The notes beneath the pieces are model-generated. The model did no database searches, was not told the DNA's origin, and saw nothing but the letters and a program-made list of their open reading frames with translations. A program made the translations under genes and the position numbers. A DNA stretch of 33,574 nucleotides from assembly GCF_014843825.1 (NCBI RefSeq), contig NZ_JHQR01000094.1, forward strand, positions 1 through 33,574, in the 5' to 3' direction. This DNA is from Mesorhizobium silamurunense (GTDB taxonomy: Bacteria; Pseudomonadota; Alphaproteobacteria; Rhizobiales; Rhizobiaceae). Below are positions 16,398 to 25,337 of the stretch, in pieces (within the stretch, counting starts at the first letter, position 1; each line of letters opens with the position of its first letter).

Positions 16398-17315
16398 TCA
16401 GCCGAGCAGGCCAACGTCGCGCAGGATCGCGTCGACCTTGGCCGTTTCCTCGGCGTTGAGGTCGCGTTGCGGACGGGCCATCCTGTTGGTGGCGATGATG
16501 CCAAGGCTGCGCATGGCCGTCTTGAAGGAGCCGACGCCGGCCGAACCGGCGCTGGTGCGGCCGAGCGCAATCCAGACGATCTCGAACAGCCTCAACAGCC
16601 GCTCCTGCTCGACGCGGGCCTCGGCATGCTTGCCGGCCTGCATCAGGTTCCACATCTTGACATAGCCGTGCGGGTCGACATTGGCGATGCCCGGCACGAC
16701 GCCATGCGCGCCCATGCCAAGGGCCGTGTCGACCATGATCTCGGAGCCAGTCATGCCGAAGAAATTGGCGTCGCCGGCCATGTCTTTCAGCACGTAACGC
16801 AGATTGCCGTCATCGCCGCTGGAATCTTTTAGGCCGGCGATGGTGCCTTCCCTGGCAAGGGTCACGGTCGTCTTGCGATCGAGCTTGATATGGACGCAAA
16901 CCGGGATGTCATAGGCGATGATCGGGATGTCGATCGCATCCTTGATGTAGCGGAAATGGTCGATGATCTCCGGCTGGCTCGTGCGTGCGTAAAACGGCGC
17001 GGTGACGACGATTGCGTCGGCGCCGGCCGACCTGGCGATCTTCGAATGGTTGATGACGCGATCAGTGGTCGGGTCGATGACGCCGACAAAGATCGGCACG
17101 CGGCCATTGTTGACCTTCACCGCGTGCTCGATGATCGCCTTGCGCCCAGCTTCATCGTGGAAGACAACCTCGCTGGTCGAGCCAAGCACGAACAGCCCGT
17201 GGACGCCACCGCCGAGCAGGTTCTCCAGCGTTCGGGTGAACGAGGGAAAATCGATGCTGTAATCGGCGTTGAGGGGGGTAACGACGGGCGGCACGACGCC
17301 GGTAAAGAGTGGCAT
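16398..17315 (-). CDS. DapA/N-acetylneuraminate lyase-family aldolase or dehydratase
   Basis: 305 residues from the ATG at 17315, 11 bp after the permease stop and preceded by GAAGG. TIM-barrel Schiff-base enzyme: GSTSE (45-49) replaces the usual GTTGE phosphate or carboxylate loop, YDIP (135-138) supplies the catalytic Tyr135, and Lys163 in GLKDSSGD forms the Schiff base. Members cleave or form 2-keto acids (retro-aldol) or dehydrate sugar acids. True dihydrodipicolinate synthase is unlikely, because the gene is embedded between the permease and ATPase genes of an uptake operon. Cytoplasmic, expected tetramer. Likely acts on the imported substrate or a derivative after oxidation by the divergently encoded dehydrogenases. 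Confidence 0.88.
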   Translation of the reverse strand: MPLFTGVVPPVVTPLNADYSIDFPSFTRTLENLLGGGVHGLFVLGSTSEVVFHDEAGRKAIIEHAVKVNNGRVPIFVGVIDPTTDRVINHSKIARSAGADAIVVTAPFYARTSQPEIIDHFRYIKDAIDIPIIAYDIPVCVHIKLDRKTTVTLAREGTIAGLKDSSGDDGNLRYVLKDMAGDANFFGMTGSEIMVDTALGMGAHGVVPGIANVDPHGYVKMWNLMQAGKHAEARVEQERLLRLFEIVWIALGRTSAGSAGVGSFKTAMRSLGIIATNRMARPQRDLNAEETAKVDAILRDVGLLG

Positions 17316-17326
17316 TTTGAGAACCT

Positions 17327-18220
17327 TCAGCTGAGATCGGATCGGGGATCGAAAGCGTCACGCAGGCCGTCGCCAATGAAATTAATGGCAAGGACCGTGA
17401 GCACGAGGGCGGCACCGGGGAACATCCACTGCCAGGGATATTGTTCGAGGACGACGGTGGAGCGGGCGAGATTGAGCATGTTGCCCCAGCTCGCTTCGGG
17501 CGGGGCAATGCCGAGGCCGAGGGAGGAGAGGCCGGCTTCCAGCAGGATCGCGTTGGCGATCTGCAAGGTCGCGTAGACGACGAGGATGTCTATGCAATTG
17601 GGCAGGCCGTGGCGAAACAGGAGATGCGGCAGCCCTGCCCCCATGCCGCGCGCCGCAACGACGAAATCACGCTCGCGCAGTTCGAGCAGCCGGGCCCTGA
17701 CCATGCGCGACAGAACCGGCCAGGAGAGTAGCGAGATGACGAGGATTGTCGGCGCGATGCCGGTGCCGGCGATCGAGGCAAGCACCAGCAGGAAGATGAC
17801 CGGTGGCAAAGTCATGGCGAGATCGACGAAGCGCATTGCGGTCGCATCGACGACGCGGCCGCCGAAGCTTGCGATAGCGCCGACGAGAAACCCAATGACG
17901 ATAGAGATCGCGACCGAGCAGACGGCGACCAAAAGCGAAATGCGACCGCCTTGCAGAAGTCGCGCGAAGACGTCGCGGCCGACGCCGTCGCTGCCGAGCC
18001 AATGGGTGGCGGAGGGCCCCTTGTTCATGGCCTTCAGGTCGATGGCGTTGGGCGCGTATGGCCACCACCAGTGATAGGTCATGACCGCTATCAGCACCGG
18101 GATCACGATGAGCAGGCCGGCCCGCGCGGCGCGGTTCTCGATGAAGCGGTCGAGCGCACGGCGCAACGGACCCTTGGTTTTTCTTGCAACTGGAGGATAG
18201 ATCGCGACAACCGTCATCAT
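17327..18220 (-). CDS. Peptide-type ABC transporter permease (DppC/OppC-like)
   Basis: 297 residues from ATGATG at 18220, overlapping the preceding stop. Features of the DppC class: a cytoplasmic N-terminus, a first membrane segment (about 34-52), the [17 protein letters not shown] block (73-89), and five further hydrophobic segments. The EAA-type loop [20 protein letters not shown] contacts the ATPases, and the end [11 protein letters not shown] is typical. It forms the translocation pore with the DppB-like permease. Inner membrane. Confidence 0.93.
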   Translation of the reverse strand: MMTVVAIYPPVARKTKGPLRRALDRFIENRAARAGLLIVIPVLIAVMTYHWWWPYAPNAIDLKAMNKGPSATHWLGSDGVGRDVFARLLQGGRISLLVAVCSVAISIVIGFLVGAIASFGGRVVDATAMRFVDLAMTLPPVIFLLVLASIAGTGIAPTILVISLLSWPVLSRMVRARLLELRERDFVVAARGMGAGLPHLLFRHGLPNCIDILVVYATLQIANAILLEAGLSSLGLGIAPPEASWGNMLNLARSTVVLEQYPWQWMFPGAALVLTVLAINFIGDGLRDAFDPRSDLS

Positions 18221-19176
18221 GCCACCTGGATGCGCGGATCGACGAAGGCGTAGGCGACGTCGGTGAGAATGTTGACCAGAATGACGCAGACACCGATGAC
18301 CAACGTGGCGCCCATGATGACGGGATAATCACGCGTGCCGACGGCGTTGACCAAAAGCAGGCCCATGCCCGGCCAGTTGAAGACGCTCTCAAGGAAGATC
18401 GCGCCGCCGACGGCGATGCCCACGGTCGAGCCGATCAGCGTGATGACCGGCAAGAGAGCGTTGCGAGTGGCGTGCTTGATGATCACCCAGAACTCGCGAA
18501 CGCCCTTGGCGCGGGCGGTGCGGACATAGTCCTGGTTGAGCACTTCGAGCAGCGAGGCACGCATATACCGCATGATCAGTGCCGCGTGGCCGATCGACAG
18601 CAGGCACGCCGGCAGGATCAGATGCGCGAGCACGTCCGCGATAGAGAATGGCGCACCGGCAGTCTGCATGCCGCCGGACGGCGCCCAGCGCAACAGCACC
18701 GAGAAGAAATAGAGGCCGAGCAAAGCGCTCAGGAAGGCCGGGCTCGATATGCCGATGAAGGACAGCACGGACATTGCAATATCGGGCCAGGCGTTGCGGC
18801 GCACGGCACTGTAGATGCCGGCCGCAATGCCGACGATGATGGCGATCGCCAGCCCCATGCCCATCAGGAGAGCAGTCGGCCCGATGCGCTCCATCACCAG
18901 CGGCAGCACCCGCACGCCGCTGCGCTGGATCGAATAGCCGAAATCGCCAGACAGCGCCGCGCGCAGCCAGCCGAAATACTGAAGCGGCAGCGGCTGATCG
19001 AGACCGAGGCGGTCGCGCAGCGTCTCGAGATCGGAGGCCGACATCGGCACCGAAGGGTTGATATAGGCGTCGATCGGATCGCCGGGCGCCAGGCGCAGCA
19101 GGACGAAGATGAGGAGGCTCAAGGCGACCAGCATCAACAATCCTGTGGCGCAGCGGCGGACGATGAAACTCAGCAT
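18217..19176 (-). CDS. Peptide-type ABC transporter permease (DppB/OppB-like)
   Basis: 319 residues from the ATG at 19176 ([20 protein letters not shown]), with GGAAAG 4 nt upstream; the frame extension to 19323 runs antisense into the binding-protein end and is not real. The class block [11 protein letters not shown] follows the first membrane segment, then [15 protein letters not shown] and GDFGYSI, six membrane segments, the EAA-type loop [20 protein letters not shown], and the C-terminal VDPRIQVA. Inner-membrane pore subunit. Separated from the binding-protein gene by 79 bp with a stem-loop. Confidence 0.93.
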   Translation of the reverse strand: MLSFIVRRCATGLLMLVALSLLIFVLLRLAPGDPIDAYINPSVPMSASDLETLRDRLGLDQPLPLQYFGWLRAALSGDFGYSIQRSGVRVLPLVMERIGPTALLMGMGLAIAIIVGIAAGIYSAVRRNAWPDIAMSVLSFIGISSPAFLSALLGLYFFSVLLRWAPSGGMQTAGAPFSIADVLAHLILPACLLSIGHAALIMRYMRASLLEVLNQDYVRTARAKGVREFWVIIKHATRNALLPVITLIGSTVGIAVGGAIFLESVFNWPGMGLLLVNAVGTRDYPVIMGATLVIGVCVILVNILTDVAYAFVDPRIQVA

Positions 19177-19201
19177 CGGCTTTCCGGGAGTGGATGGCAT
19201 G

Positions 19202-19227
19202 GGCCGGCATCGCGGAGGAAGCCGGCC
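19202..19227 (-). other. Intercistronic stem-loop between binding protein and permease genes
   Basis: Arms GGCCGGC (19202-19208) and GCCGGCC (19221-19227) form a 7-bp perfect GC stem with a 12-nt loop, without a T-tract. Such hairpins after a binding-protein gene commonly protect its mRNA from 3' decay and raise its level relative to the permeases. The role here is inferred from position. Confidence 0.4.
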
Positions 19228-19255
19228 GTTTTGGCGAAGCGGGAGGCCCGCCTGC

Positions 19256-20830
19256 CTACTGGATGTCCCACATCTCGGGATGGGCCGCGTAAGGACCGCC
19301 AGCGGGCGCAGGCGTCCAGACAAAGTCCTTCAGCTTGTTGGACGCAACGCCGTAGCGATTGGCCACCCACAGCGTTGCCCAGGGAAGATCCTTGTTCATC
19401 ACCTTGCAGACATCCTGCCAGGCGGCATCGAGTTTCGATGCATCGGTTTCACCGAGCGCCTTGTCGAAAGCCGCGCTCAGATCGTCGAACTCGATGCGCA
19501 TGGTGTTGAAGCCAGCGGGCGGAATCTGCGACTTGTTCAGACCCGGATTGATGCCGGCCGGGTTCGGACCGTTCTGCAGGCCGGCATAGACCATGGGGAA
19601 TGCGCTCCAGTCCGGCGTGCCTTCCTTGTAGACGATGCCATTGTAGGTCGGCGTGTCGACGACGCGCGGCACGACGTTGATGCCGACTTGGGCCAGCATG
19701 GACTGGACGGCGGCCATGACGTTGGCGGCCTGCGGCGAGCCGTAGTAGGTCAGCAAGGTGATGGGCTTGTCGCCGTTGATCTTGTCCCAGCCGGCCTCGG
19801 TCAGCAGTGCCTTGGCCTTGGCCGGATCGTAGGCGTAGGTCTCCAGTCCTTCGGGAACCAGTTGCGGCGCGACATAACCGCAATTGGCTGGTTTGGCTGC
19901 GCCGCCATAGAGGCTCTCGATGATGGCGTTACGGTCGATCGCGTATATGATTGCCTGACGAACCTTAAGATCCTTGAACAGGTCGACCTTCTGGTTGAGG
20001 CCGATATAGTTGACCACATACGAGCCGCCCTCGATCACCTTGAAGCTGGTGTCGGTCTTGAACGATGCCGCATCGTCGGTCTCGACATAGGTGAACTGGA
20101 TCTCACCCGCCCGCAGCGCCGCGACGGCTGCCGCCGGGCTCTCGAAATAGCGGTTGATCAGCACGTCGACCTTCGGCTTGCCGCCACGATAGTCGTCGTC
20201 CGCGGCCAGTTCGACATATTGGTCGGTGACATATTTCTTGAACTTGAACGGACCTGTGCCGACCGGACTGGTCGACCACCAGGTGCTGGTCGCCAGCGAT
20301 TCCGGCGGCATGCCGGCAAGGGCATGCTCCGGCAGGATCAGCACCTGCGAAAGAATGGACAGGAAGGAGCCGTTCGGCTTGGACAGTTTGATGATCACGG
20401 TACTGTCGTCAGGCGCCTCGACCGACGCGACATCGCCGAGGCGTGCCGCAAGCAGGCTGCCGGAAGCCTTGTTCTTGGCAAGCTCGATGGTGAATTTCAC
20501 GTCCTTGGACGTGAAAGGCTTGCCGTCGTGCCAGGTCTCCTTGACCAGGTTGAACGTGTAGGTCAGTTGGTCGCCGCTGACCGTGTAGTTCTTGGCCAGG
20601 TCGCCTTCGAGTTCGGTCAGCCCGGCGTTCCAGATGACCAGTGGTTCAAAATAGGTGCTGAGCCAGGTGAAGCCGCCGGTCGCGACCAGCGGATTGAAGT
20701 TCTTGGGGAAACCGCCGGGACCGACGTCGAATCCGCCGGCAATTGTCTTTGGACTTTGTGCCTGCACGATGGTCGGCAGGCCGGTGCCGAGCAGCAGCGC
20801 GGCGGCAATGGCTATCGTCTTCATGCGCAT
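19256..20830 (-). CDS. Family 5 extracellular solute-binding protein
   Basis: 524 residues from the ATG at 20830 ([20 protein letters not shown]), with GGAGG 5 nt upstream; a frame start at 20848 lacks this spacing. A Sec signal peptide of about 22 residues ends near Val-Gln-Ala-Gln. The SBP_bac_5 fold is shown by [51 protein letters not shown] and [15 protein letters not shown]. The protein captures the substrate in the periplasm and hands it to the DppBC-like permeases. The family binds peptides, opines, nickel or oligosaccharides; nothing in the sequence fixes which. It lies 21 bp after the regulator gene. Confidence 0.93.
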   Translation of the reverse strand: MRMKTIAIAAALLLGTGLPTIVQAQSPKTIAGGFDVGPGGFPKNFNPLVATGGFTWLSTYFEPLVIWNAGLTELEGDLAKNYTVSGDQLTYTFNLVKETWHDGKPFTSKDVKFTIELAKNKASGSLLAARLGDVASVEAPDDSTVIIKLSKPNGSFLSILSQVLILPEHALAGMPPESLATSTWWSTSPVGTGPFKFKKYVTDQYVELAADDDYRGGKPKVDVLINRYFESPAAAVAALRAGEIQFTYVETDDAASFKTDTSFKVIEGGSYVVNYIGLNQKVDLFKDLKVRQAIIYAIDRNAIIESLYGGAAKPANCGYVAPQLVPEGLETYAYDPAKAKALLTEAGWDKINGDKPITLLTYYGSPQAANVMAAVQSMLAQVGINVVPRVVDTPTYNGIVYKEGTPDWSAFPMVYAGLQNGPNPAGINPGLNKSQIPPAGFNTMRIEFDDLSAAFDKALGETDASKLDAAWQDVCKVMNKDLPWATLWVANRYGVASNKLKDFVWTPAPAGGPYAAHPEMWDIQ

Positions 20831-20851
20831 GGTTTCCTCCCTTGGCATTTT

Positions 20852-21565
20852 TCAAATTGTGCGGTTTTTTGCGATGACTTGCTGAATACCTCTGTAGTGA
20901 TCGTCGAGCCGGCTGCGTGCCCGGTCGACATCCTTGGCGGCGACCGCCTCGACGATTTCATGATGATCGCGCCAGGTGGCGAGCGGCGTCGGATTGTCGA
21001 GATTGGTGAAGTCCGAGGCCTTGTTGAACGCCACCCAGAAGATGTCGATAAGAGCGCTCAGCATGTGGTTGTTCTGGCAGCGGAACAGCATCTGGTGGAA
21101 CTGCTGGTCCTCTTCGGCAAAGCTCTCGCTGCGTTCGGCCCGCTGGCGCATGCTTTCAGTCAGCCGGCGAAGCTCGTCGATGTCCTCGGAGCTGATCATT
21201 TCGATGGTCTTGGCGATCAGGCCAGTCTCGAGCACGCGGCGGATCTCGCGCAGTTCCTCGACATCGCGCAGCGAGTCCTGCAGGCCGTAAGCCAGATTGT
21301 CGAGAAGCGGCTTGAATGAGAATTCCTTGACGAACACGCCGATGCCGCGGCGCGTCTCCAATATGCCGATCGATTCCAGCGCCTTGATCGCTTCGCGGAC
21401 TGAATTGCGGCCAACGCCGAGCTGCTGCGCCAGGAACGTCTCGGGCGGCAATGGGTCGCCCGCCTTCAGCCTGTTGGCCTCGATATATTTCCGCAGGCTT
21501 TCCTGAACGGTTACATGCAGAAGCGGCGGTCGGCTGAGCGGTTCGATCGACTTCAGTACCGGCAT
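20852..21565 (-). CDS. GntR-family transcriptional regulator, FadR/FCD subfamily
   Basis: 237 residues from the ATG at 21565 (MPVLKSIEPLS), with GGGGAG 4 nt upstream. The winged helix-turn-helix is at 14-80, with the signature LPPETFLAQQLGVGRNSVRE (39-58). The C-terminal FCD ligand-binding domain has the metal-site pattern Asp153, His157, His201 and His223. Such regulators usually repress and are released by a small carboxylate or sugar acid made by the pathway. It is the first gene of the leftward operon and divergent from the oxidoreductase genes; the palindrome at 21643-21664 is the obvious operator, so it likely controls both directions and itself. Confidence 0.92.
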   Translation of the reverse strand: MPVLKSIEPLSRPPLLHVTVQESLRKYIEANRLKAGDPLPPETFLAQQLGVGRNSVREAIKALESIGILETRRGIGVFVKEFSFKPLLDNLAYGLQDSLRDVEELREIRRVLETGLIAKTIEMISSEDIDELRRLTESMRQRAERSESFAEEDQQFHQMLFRCQNNHMLSALIDIFWVAFNKASDFTNLDNPTPLATWRDHHEIVEAVAAKDVDRARSRLDDHYRGIQQVIAKNRTI

Positions 21566-21629
21566 TTTGCTCCCCTGCTCCCACTGTTGTCCGACGCCCA
21601 ATAACCACTTCGTCCGGGAGGTTGATTAC

Positions 21630-21658
21630 TTGTCCTATAACGACTTGTGGGATATCCT
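21630..21658 (+). promoter_or_regulatory. Candidate rightward promoter for the oxidoreductase operon
   Basis: TTGTCC (21630-21635) and TATCCT (21653-21658) with a 17-nt spacer each match 4 of 6 consensus bases of a sigma-70 promoter. The -10 element lies inside the palindrome. Proposed from spacing and position only. Confidence 0.35.
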
Positions 21659-21662
21659 GCAA
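21634..21662 (-). promoter_or_regulatory. Candidate leftward promoter for the gntR-ABC operon
   Basis: On the minus strand TTGCAG (21662-21657) and TATAGG (21639-21634) are 17 nt apart. Both elements are partial matches to sigma-70 consensus, and the -35 lies inside the palindrome. Overlap of both divergent promoters with one operator would give coordinated repression. Confidence 0.35.
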
Positions 21663-21664
21663 GT
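21643..21664. promoter_or_regulatory. 22-bp imperfect palindrome, probable GntR operator
   Basis: The left half ACTTGTGGGAT and right half ATCCTGCAAGT are complementary at 9 of 11 positions, centred on GGATATCC; only the TG/TG positions differ. It lies in the 121-bp divergent gap between the gntR start (21565) and the first oxidoreductase start (21687), and overlaps candidate promoters on both strands. A copy of the ACTTGTCC half-motif occurs at 21628-21635. Length and symmetry fit a GntR dimer site. Confidence 0.55.
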
Positions 21665-21686
21665 CATTGGAGGAAATTTCAGGGAC

Positions 21687-22658
21687 ATGAAGATCGTTCT
21701 GGCCGGCACGAGCCACTGGCACGCCGACATGCATCTCGATGCGGCGCGCGCTGCCGGCGCTCAAATTATCGGCGTGTGGGACGAGGACGAGGCGCATGCG
21801 AAGGGCTTTGCGGCGTGCAACTCGCTGAACGCGATTGCCGCATTCGAAGGCGTTTTGACGGCACCTGCCGATCTGATCCTGCTGATGGGACATCCTTCGA
21901 ACGTGCCCGCCAGGGCGCGCAGTGTGATCGAGGCTGATATCCCGCTTGTCCTTGAGAAGCCGGCGGCGAGCAGCACGGCGCCGCTGCTCCAACTGCGAGA
22001 CCTGGCGCATCGACGAAAGGCCTTCGTCAGCGTGCCCTTGCCCAATCGCTTCGGCCCGGCGGTGATCGCCTTTGAAAGATTGCGCCAGGACGGCCGCGCC
22101 GGCCAACTCGCGCACAGCCATTTCCGCGTCGTCAACGGGCCGCCCAAGCGCTATGCCGCCGACGGCGTTGCCTGGGTGGTGGATCCCGCGATTGGCGGTG
22201 GCGGCGCATTGCGCAACCTGGGCATTCACGGTGTTGATGCTGCGCTGAGCTTCGCCAGCGGAGAGCTCCTTCTCAAATCCGTATCGGTGGGCAACCGCAT
22301 CCACAGGTCTCCGGTTGAGGACTATGCGCTGCTGGTACTCGAGGACGAGGCCGGCGCGGTGTTTACGGTGGAGGCGGGCTATACCTTCGCCTCAATGCAG
22401 CCCGGCGGCGATTTCGAATGGCGCATCGTCAGCGCCAATGCCACGCTGATCGACCGTGGCGACACGGCGATCTGCGCGACGCTCGACGACGCTGCGATTG
22501 TCGACTTGCCGGTCGAGCTGCCGGCTACGCGCTACCGGCTCTGCTTGCGCGACACGTTCGAACGATTGCAGCGAAAGGCGGCGCCGGCAATCTCCATGGA
22601 CGACTATGTTGCGGCGATGTCGCTGATCGACGCCGCGTACCAGAAGGCAGGACGATGA
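21687..22658 (+). CDS. Gfo/Idh/MocA-family NAD(P)-dependent oxidoreductase (first copy)
   Basis: 323 residues from the ATG at 21687 (MKIVLAGTSHWHADM). GGAGG lies 13 nt upstream and AGGGA directly before the start. The nucleotide-binding turn is the unusual GTSHWH instead of GxGxxG. Later family marks are VLEKPAAS (88-95, with the EKP lysine used in hydride transfer) and a Gly-rich GGGGALRNLGIHGVDAAL block holding the usual catalytic Asp/His. Such enzymes oxidise a hydroxyl of a sugar, inositol or sugar acid. First gene of the rightward operon, overlapping the next by ATGA. Probably oxidises the substrate imported by the divergent transporter. Cytoplasmic. Confidence 0.85.
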   Translation: MKIVLAGTSHWHADMHLDAARAAGAQIIGVWDEDEAHAKGFAACNSLNAIAAFEGVLTAPADLILLMGHPSNVPARARSVIEADIPLVLEKPAASSTAPLLQLRDLAHRRKAFVSVPLPNRFGPAVIAFERLRQDGRAGQLAHSHFRVVNGPPKRYAADGVAWVVDPAIGGGGALRNLGIHGVDAALSFASGELLLKSVSVGNRIHRSPVEDYALLVLEDEAGAVFTVEAGYTFASMQPGGDFEWRIVSANATLIDRGDTAICATLDDAAIVDLPVELPATRYRLCLRDTFERLQRKAAPAISMDDYVAAMSLIDAAYQKAGR

Positions 22659-23650
22659 TTGGAATAGGCATTATCGGCGCAGGCGATTTCGGCGCCGCGC
22701 ATGCGCGCGCGATCAGGGAGGTCGATGGCATACGCCTGGTCGCTGCCTGCCGTGGCGACGCGACAGCGCTGGCCGCCTTCACGGCCGAACATGGCGGCAA
22801 GGGCTACACCGACTGGCGCGAACTTCTCGAAGACGGCGGCGTCGATGCCGTCGTCATCGCTGCCCCGCATGCATTGCATGCCGAAATGGCTGTAGGAGCG
22901 GCCAAGGCCGGCAAGCACATTCTGCTCGAAAAGCCGATGGCGCGAACCGTGGCCGAATGCGATGCGATCAACGCGGCGGTGAGGCAGAACGGCGTCAAGC
23001 TGATGGTCGCCCACCTCCTGCATTTCTCGAAACCCTGCATGGCGGCGAAGAAGGTCATCGAGGCGGGCGAGATCGGACGGCCGATGATCGCGTCGAGCTG
23101 GATGATCAAGCTGTGGATGGAGCATAACCGGCGCGACTGGCACCTGCGCAACACCACCGGTGGCGGCATGCTGATGACCGCTGGCATTCACGCGCTCGAC
23201 CGTCTTGTCTGGCTGATGGATGACGACGTCATCTCGGTGAGCGCCATGCTCGGAGCGAAGTTCCACGAACAGGAGGCCGACGACACCTCGATGCTGGCGC
23301 TGCGCTTCAACGGCGGCGGCCTGGGCCAGGTGCAGAGCGTCGGCTATCGCGATGGCGCGGTCGGCTTTGCGATGGATCTGGTCTGCGAGCGCGGCACGCT
23401 GCGCATCGACATGGATCGCGGCACGATGATCGGTCGGGATACGGTGTGGGCCGACCTGCCGGATTCGTTCGAGCCGGCCTGGATGCACAATGCGGTGAAA
23501 CGCGAATGGGCAGCGTTGCGCGACGCCATCGTCGAAAACAAGCCGGTACCGGTGACCGGCGCCTATGGGCGCAAGCTTATCGGCATCATCGAGGCAGCTT
23601 GCGCGTCGGACAAATCCCGCCGCGAGGAGACGATCGCCGATGCCGGCTGA
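22655..23650 (+). CDS. Gfo/Idh/MocA-family NAD(P)-dependent oxidoreductase (second copy)
   Basis: 331 residues from the ATG at 22655, coupled by ATGA to the previous gene and preceded by AGGA; the longer open frame from 22418 is a shadow. Rossmann turn GIIGAGDFGAAHA (5-17), LLEKPMA with the catalytic-lysine EKP, and GGGMLMTAGIHALDRLVWLM with the Gly-rich plus Asp/His active-site pattern. Canonical member of the family, unlike the first copy. Two different dehydrogenases in one operon suggest oxidation at two positions, or oxidation followed by reduction. Substrate unknown. Confidence 0.9.
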   Translation: MIGIGIIGAGDFGAAHARAIREVDGIRLVAACRGDATALAAFTAEHGGKGYTDWRELLEDGGVDAVVIAAPHALHAEMAVGAAKAGKHILLEKPMARTVAECDAINAAVRQNGVKLMVAHLLHFSKPCMAAKKVIEAGEIGRPMIASSWMIKLWMEHNRRDWHLRNTTGGGMLMTAGIHALDRLVWLMDDDVISVSAMLGAKFHEQEADDTSMLALRFNGGGLGQVQSVGYRDGAVGFAMDLVCERGTLRIDMDRGTMIGRDTVWADLPDSFEPAWMHNAVKREWAALRDAIVENKPVPVTGAYGRKLIGIIEAACASDKSRREETIADAG

Positions 23651-24569
23651 TATCGATGCAATTGCCGCGGCAATCGCCGTGGCTCACAGCGATCCGTGCC
23701 GACGCGTGCCGGCGTCGCGTTTCATCGACTTGACGCGCGATGAGGCGATGGCAATTCAGGGCGAAGTCATGAAGCTGCTTGGCGGAAGCGCGCCTGTCGG
23801 CAAGGTGGCGATGCCGCCCGATGGCATTGCGACGGGTGCGCCGATCCCCGCCGGAATAGTTATAGACGATGGCGGAACGATCGAACTTGGCGAACGCGAT
23901 CTCGCCGGGCTGGAGATCGAAGTGGCCGTCCGGCTCGGCGCCGATCTTACGCCCGAGATCGCCAAGGCTGGGCGCGATGCCGTGTTGCAGACGGTCGAAC
24001 ATTTCGTTCTCGGCATCGAACTCATCGGCTCCCGCATCGATGACCGAACCGAAGCCGGCCCGTTCGGTCCGCTCGCCGACAATATGATCACCGGCGGCTA
24101 TGTCATCGGCACGCAGATCCTGGCGCACGAGCCGAAGGTCGATGGCATGGCGATCACGCTTTCCTGCGATGGGGCGACCAGCCAGCGCGAGACCGCCAAA
24201 TACCCGTTCGGCGACGCCATCTCTCCCATCGTTGCTTTCGCTGGGATGGCCTTCGATCATTTCGGCGGTTTTAGAAAAGGCATGGCGATCACCACGGGAT
24301 CGTTGTCGCCGCTGCTGATCGTTCCAAGGAAGGGTCGCATCGAGATCCGCCTTGGCGACTTTGCGCCTCTTTCCTTCACACTACGCTGGTCGGATCATGA
24401 GCGATCATCTCTGCGTCCTTCCCGAACATGCGCCGCGCGGCATCTGGGGCGCCGTGATGCTGGCGGTGCGCCTGGATGGCAATATCGACTGGAGCGCCAC
24501 GCAAGACACCGTCGCGCGGCTCTGCGCATCGGGCGTTCACGGCGTCTATTCCAACGGCACGGCATGTGA
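23640..24569 (+). CDS. MhpD/FAH-type 2-keto-4-pentenoate hydratase-like enzyme, overlong C-terminus
   Basis: 309 residues from the ATG at 23640, overlapping the previous stop by 11 bp. The family core is clear: KVAMPPDGIATGAPI, GLEIEVAVRLGADLTPEI (acidic metal site), HFVLGIELIGSRI, PLADNMITGGYVIG, and a final strand RLGDFAPLSFTLRW. Members hydrate 2-keto-alkenoates or decarboxylate related acids with Mg2+ or Mn2+. Homologues end about where LSFTLRW is reached. Here the frame continues 64 residues in Arg/His-rich sequence read out of phase from the next gene, overlapping it by 173 bp. A one-base shift near 24390 would restore a stop as ATGA at the next start, so an indel or sequencing error is likely. 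The enzyme core is intact. Confidence 0.8.
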   Translation: MPADIDAIAAAIAVAHSDPCRRVPASRFIDLTRDEAMAIQGEVMKLLGGSAPVGKVAMPPDGIATGAPIPAGIVIDDGGTIELGERDLAGLEIEVAVRLGADLTPEIAKAGRDAVLQTVEHFVLGIELIGSRIDDRTEAGPFGPLADNMITGGYVIGTQILAHEPKVDGMAITLSCDGATSQRETAKYPFGDAISPIVAFAGMAFDHFGGFRKGMAITTGSLSPLLIVPRKGRIEIRLGDFAPLSFTLRWSDHERSSLRPSRTCAARHLGRRDAGGAPGWQYRLERHARHRRAALRIGRSRRLFQRHGM

Positions 24570-25337
24570 GTTCCATTGCCAGACGGAAGCCGAATTCGAC
24601 CGGCTGAGCGAGATGGTGGCGCAAATCGCCGGCGCTGCGAACATCCCTTTCCAGATCGGCATCAGCCAGTCCAACCCGCGCGTTGCACGTGAGCGGCTGA
24701 AACGCGTTGCGGGACTGAGACCCTCGGCTGTGCAATTCACCTTGCCGGACTGGTGGCCGCCGAGCGACGAGGAAGTGCTGCGTTTCGTTTCGGGCCTGGC
24801 CGAGGCGGCGCCGCGCACTTCTCTGGTGTTCTACAACCCGCCGCACGCCAAGCGGCGGCTGAGCCTCGAAAGCATTGCCGCGCTGCGAACCGCGGTGCCC
24901 TCGCTTGTCGGCGCCAAACTACCCGGCGGCGACGCCGGCTGGTATGCGGACATGCGGCGCGAACTGCCAGGCCTTTCGGTGTTCGTGCCAGGCCACACGC
25001 TGGCGACCGGCTATGCCCACGGCGCGCATGGCAGCTATTCCAACGTCGCCTGTCTCACCCCCACAAGGGTGCATTGCAATGGTGGGCTCAGATACTTGCC
25101 GAAGAACATGCCGCCGCCGAGATGGAGGTTCGCATCCAGGCGTTCCTCGCCGACCATGTCCTGCCGTTCCGGGCGCGTTACGCGGTCAGCGACGCTGCCC
25201 TCGACAAGGCGATGGTCGCAGCCGGTGGCTGGGGTACGCTCGGGCCGCGGCTATTGTGGCCCTATTCATCGGTTCCGGATGAAGACATACCGGCATTGCG
25301 GAAGGCCGTTCGCGCGGCCTTCCCCGAATGGTTTTAG
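24397..25337 (+). pseudogene. DapA-family lyase/aldolase gene with a frameshift
   Basis: The frame starts at the ATG at 24397 (MSDHLCVLPEHAPRGIWGAV) and is clearly a DapA-family protein: YSNGTACEF in place of the GTTGE loop, FYNPPHAKRR with the catalytic Tyr, GAKLPGGDAGW with the Schiff-base Lys. At about 25056-25066, in a C-rich ACCCCCACA tract, it loses coding quality. The continuation is in another frame: GALQWWAQILAEEHAAAEME, then ADHVLPFRARYAVSDAALDK, ending AAFPEWF at 25337. A two-base CA duplication or a one-base loss explains it. Without the shift the protein would be about 313 residues, the normal size. It could be a true pseudogene or a sequencing error. Last gene of the rightward operon. 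Confidence 0.8.

Noticed and set aside
16398..17315. Assignment as true dihydrodipicolinate synthase (dapA)
   Set aside because: GSTSE in place of GTTGE and location inside a transporter operon point to a catabolic family member.
18184..19509. 441-residue plus-strand open frame
   Set aside because: It is antisense to the DppB-like permease and is His/Arg/Asp-rich, typical of an antisense shadow in GC-rich DNA.
19109..21319. 736-residue plus-strand open frame
   Set aside because: It runs antisense to the binding-protein and regulator genes, which have clear families and ribosome sites.
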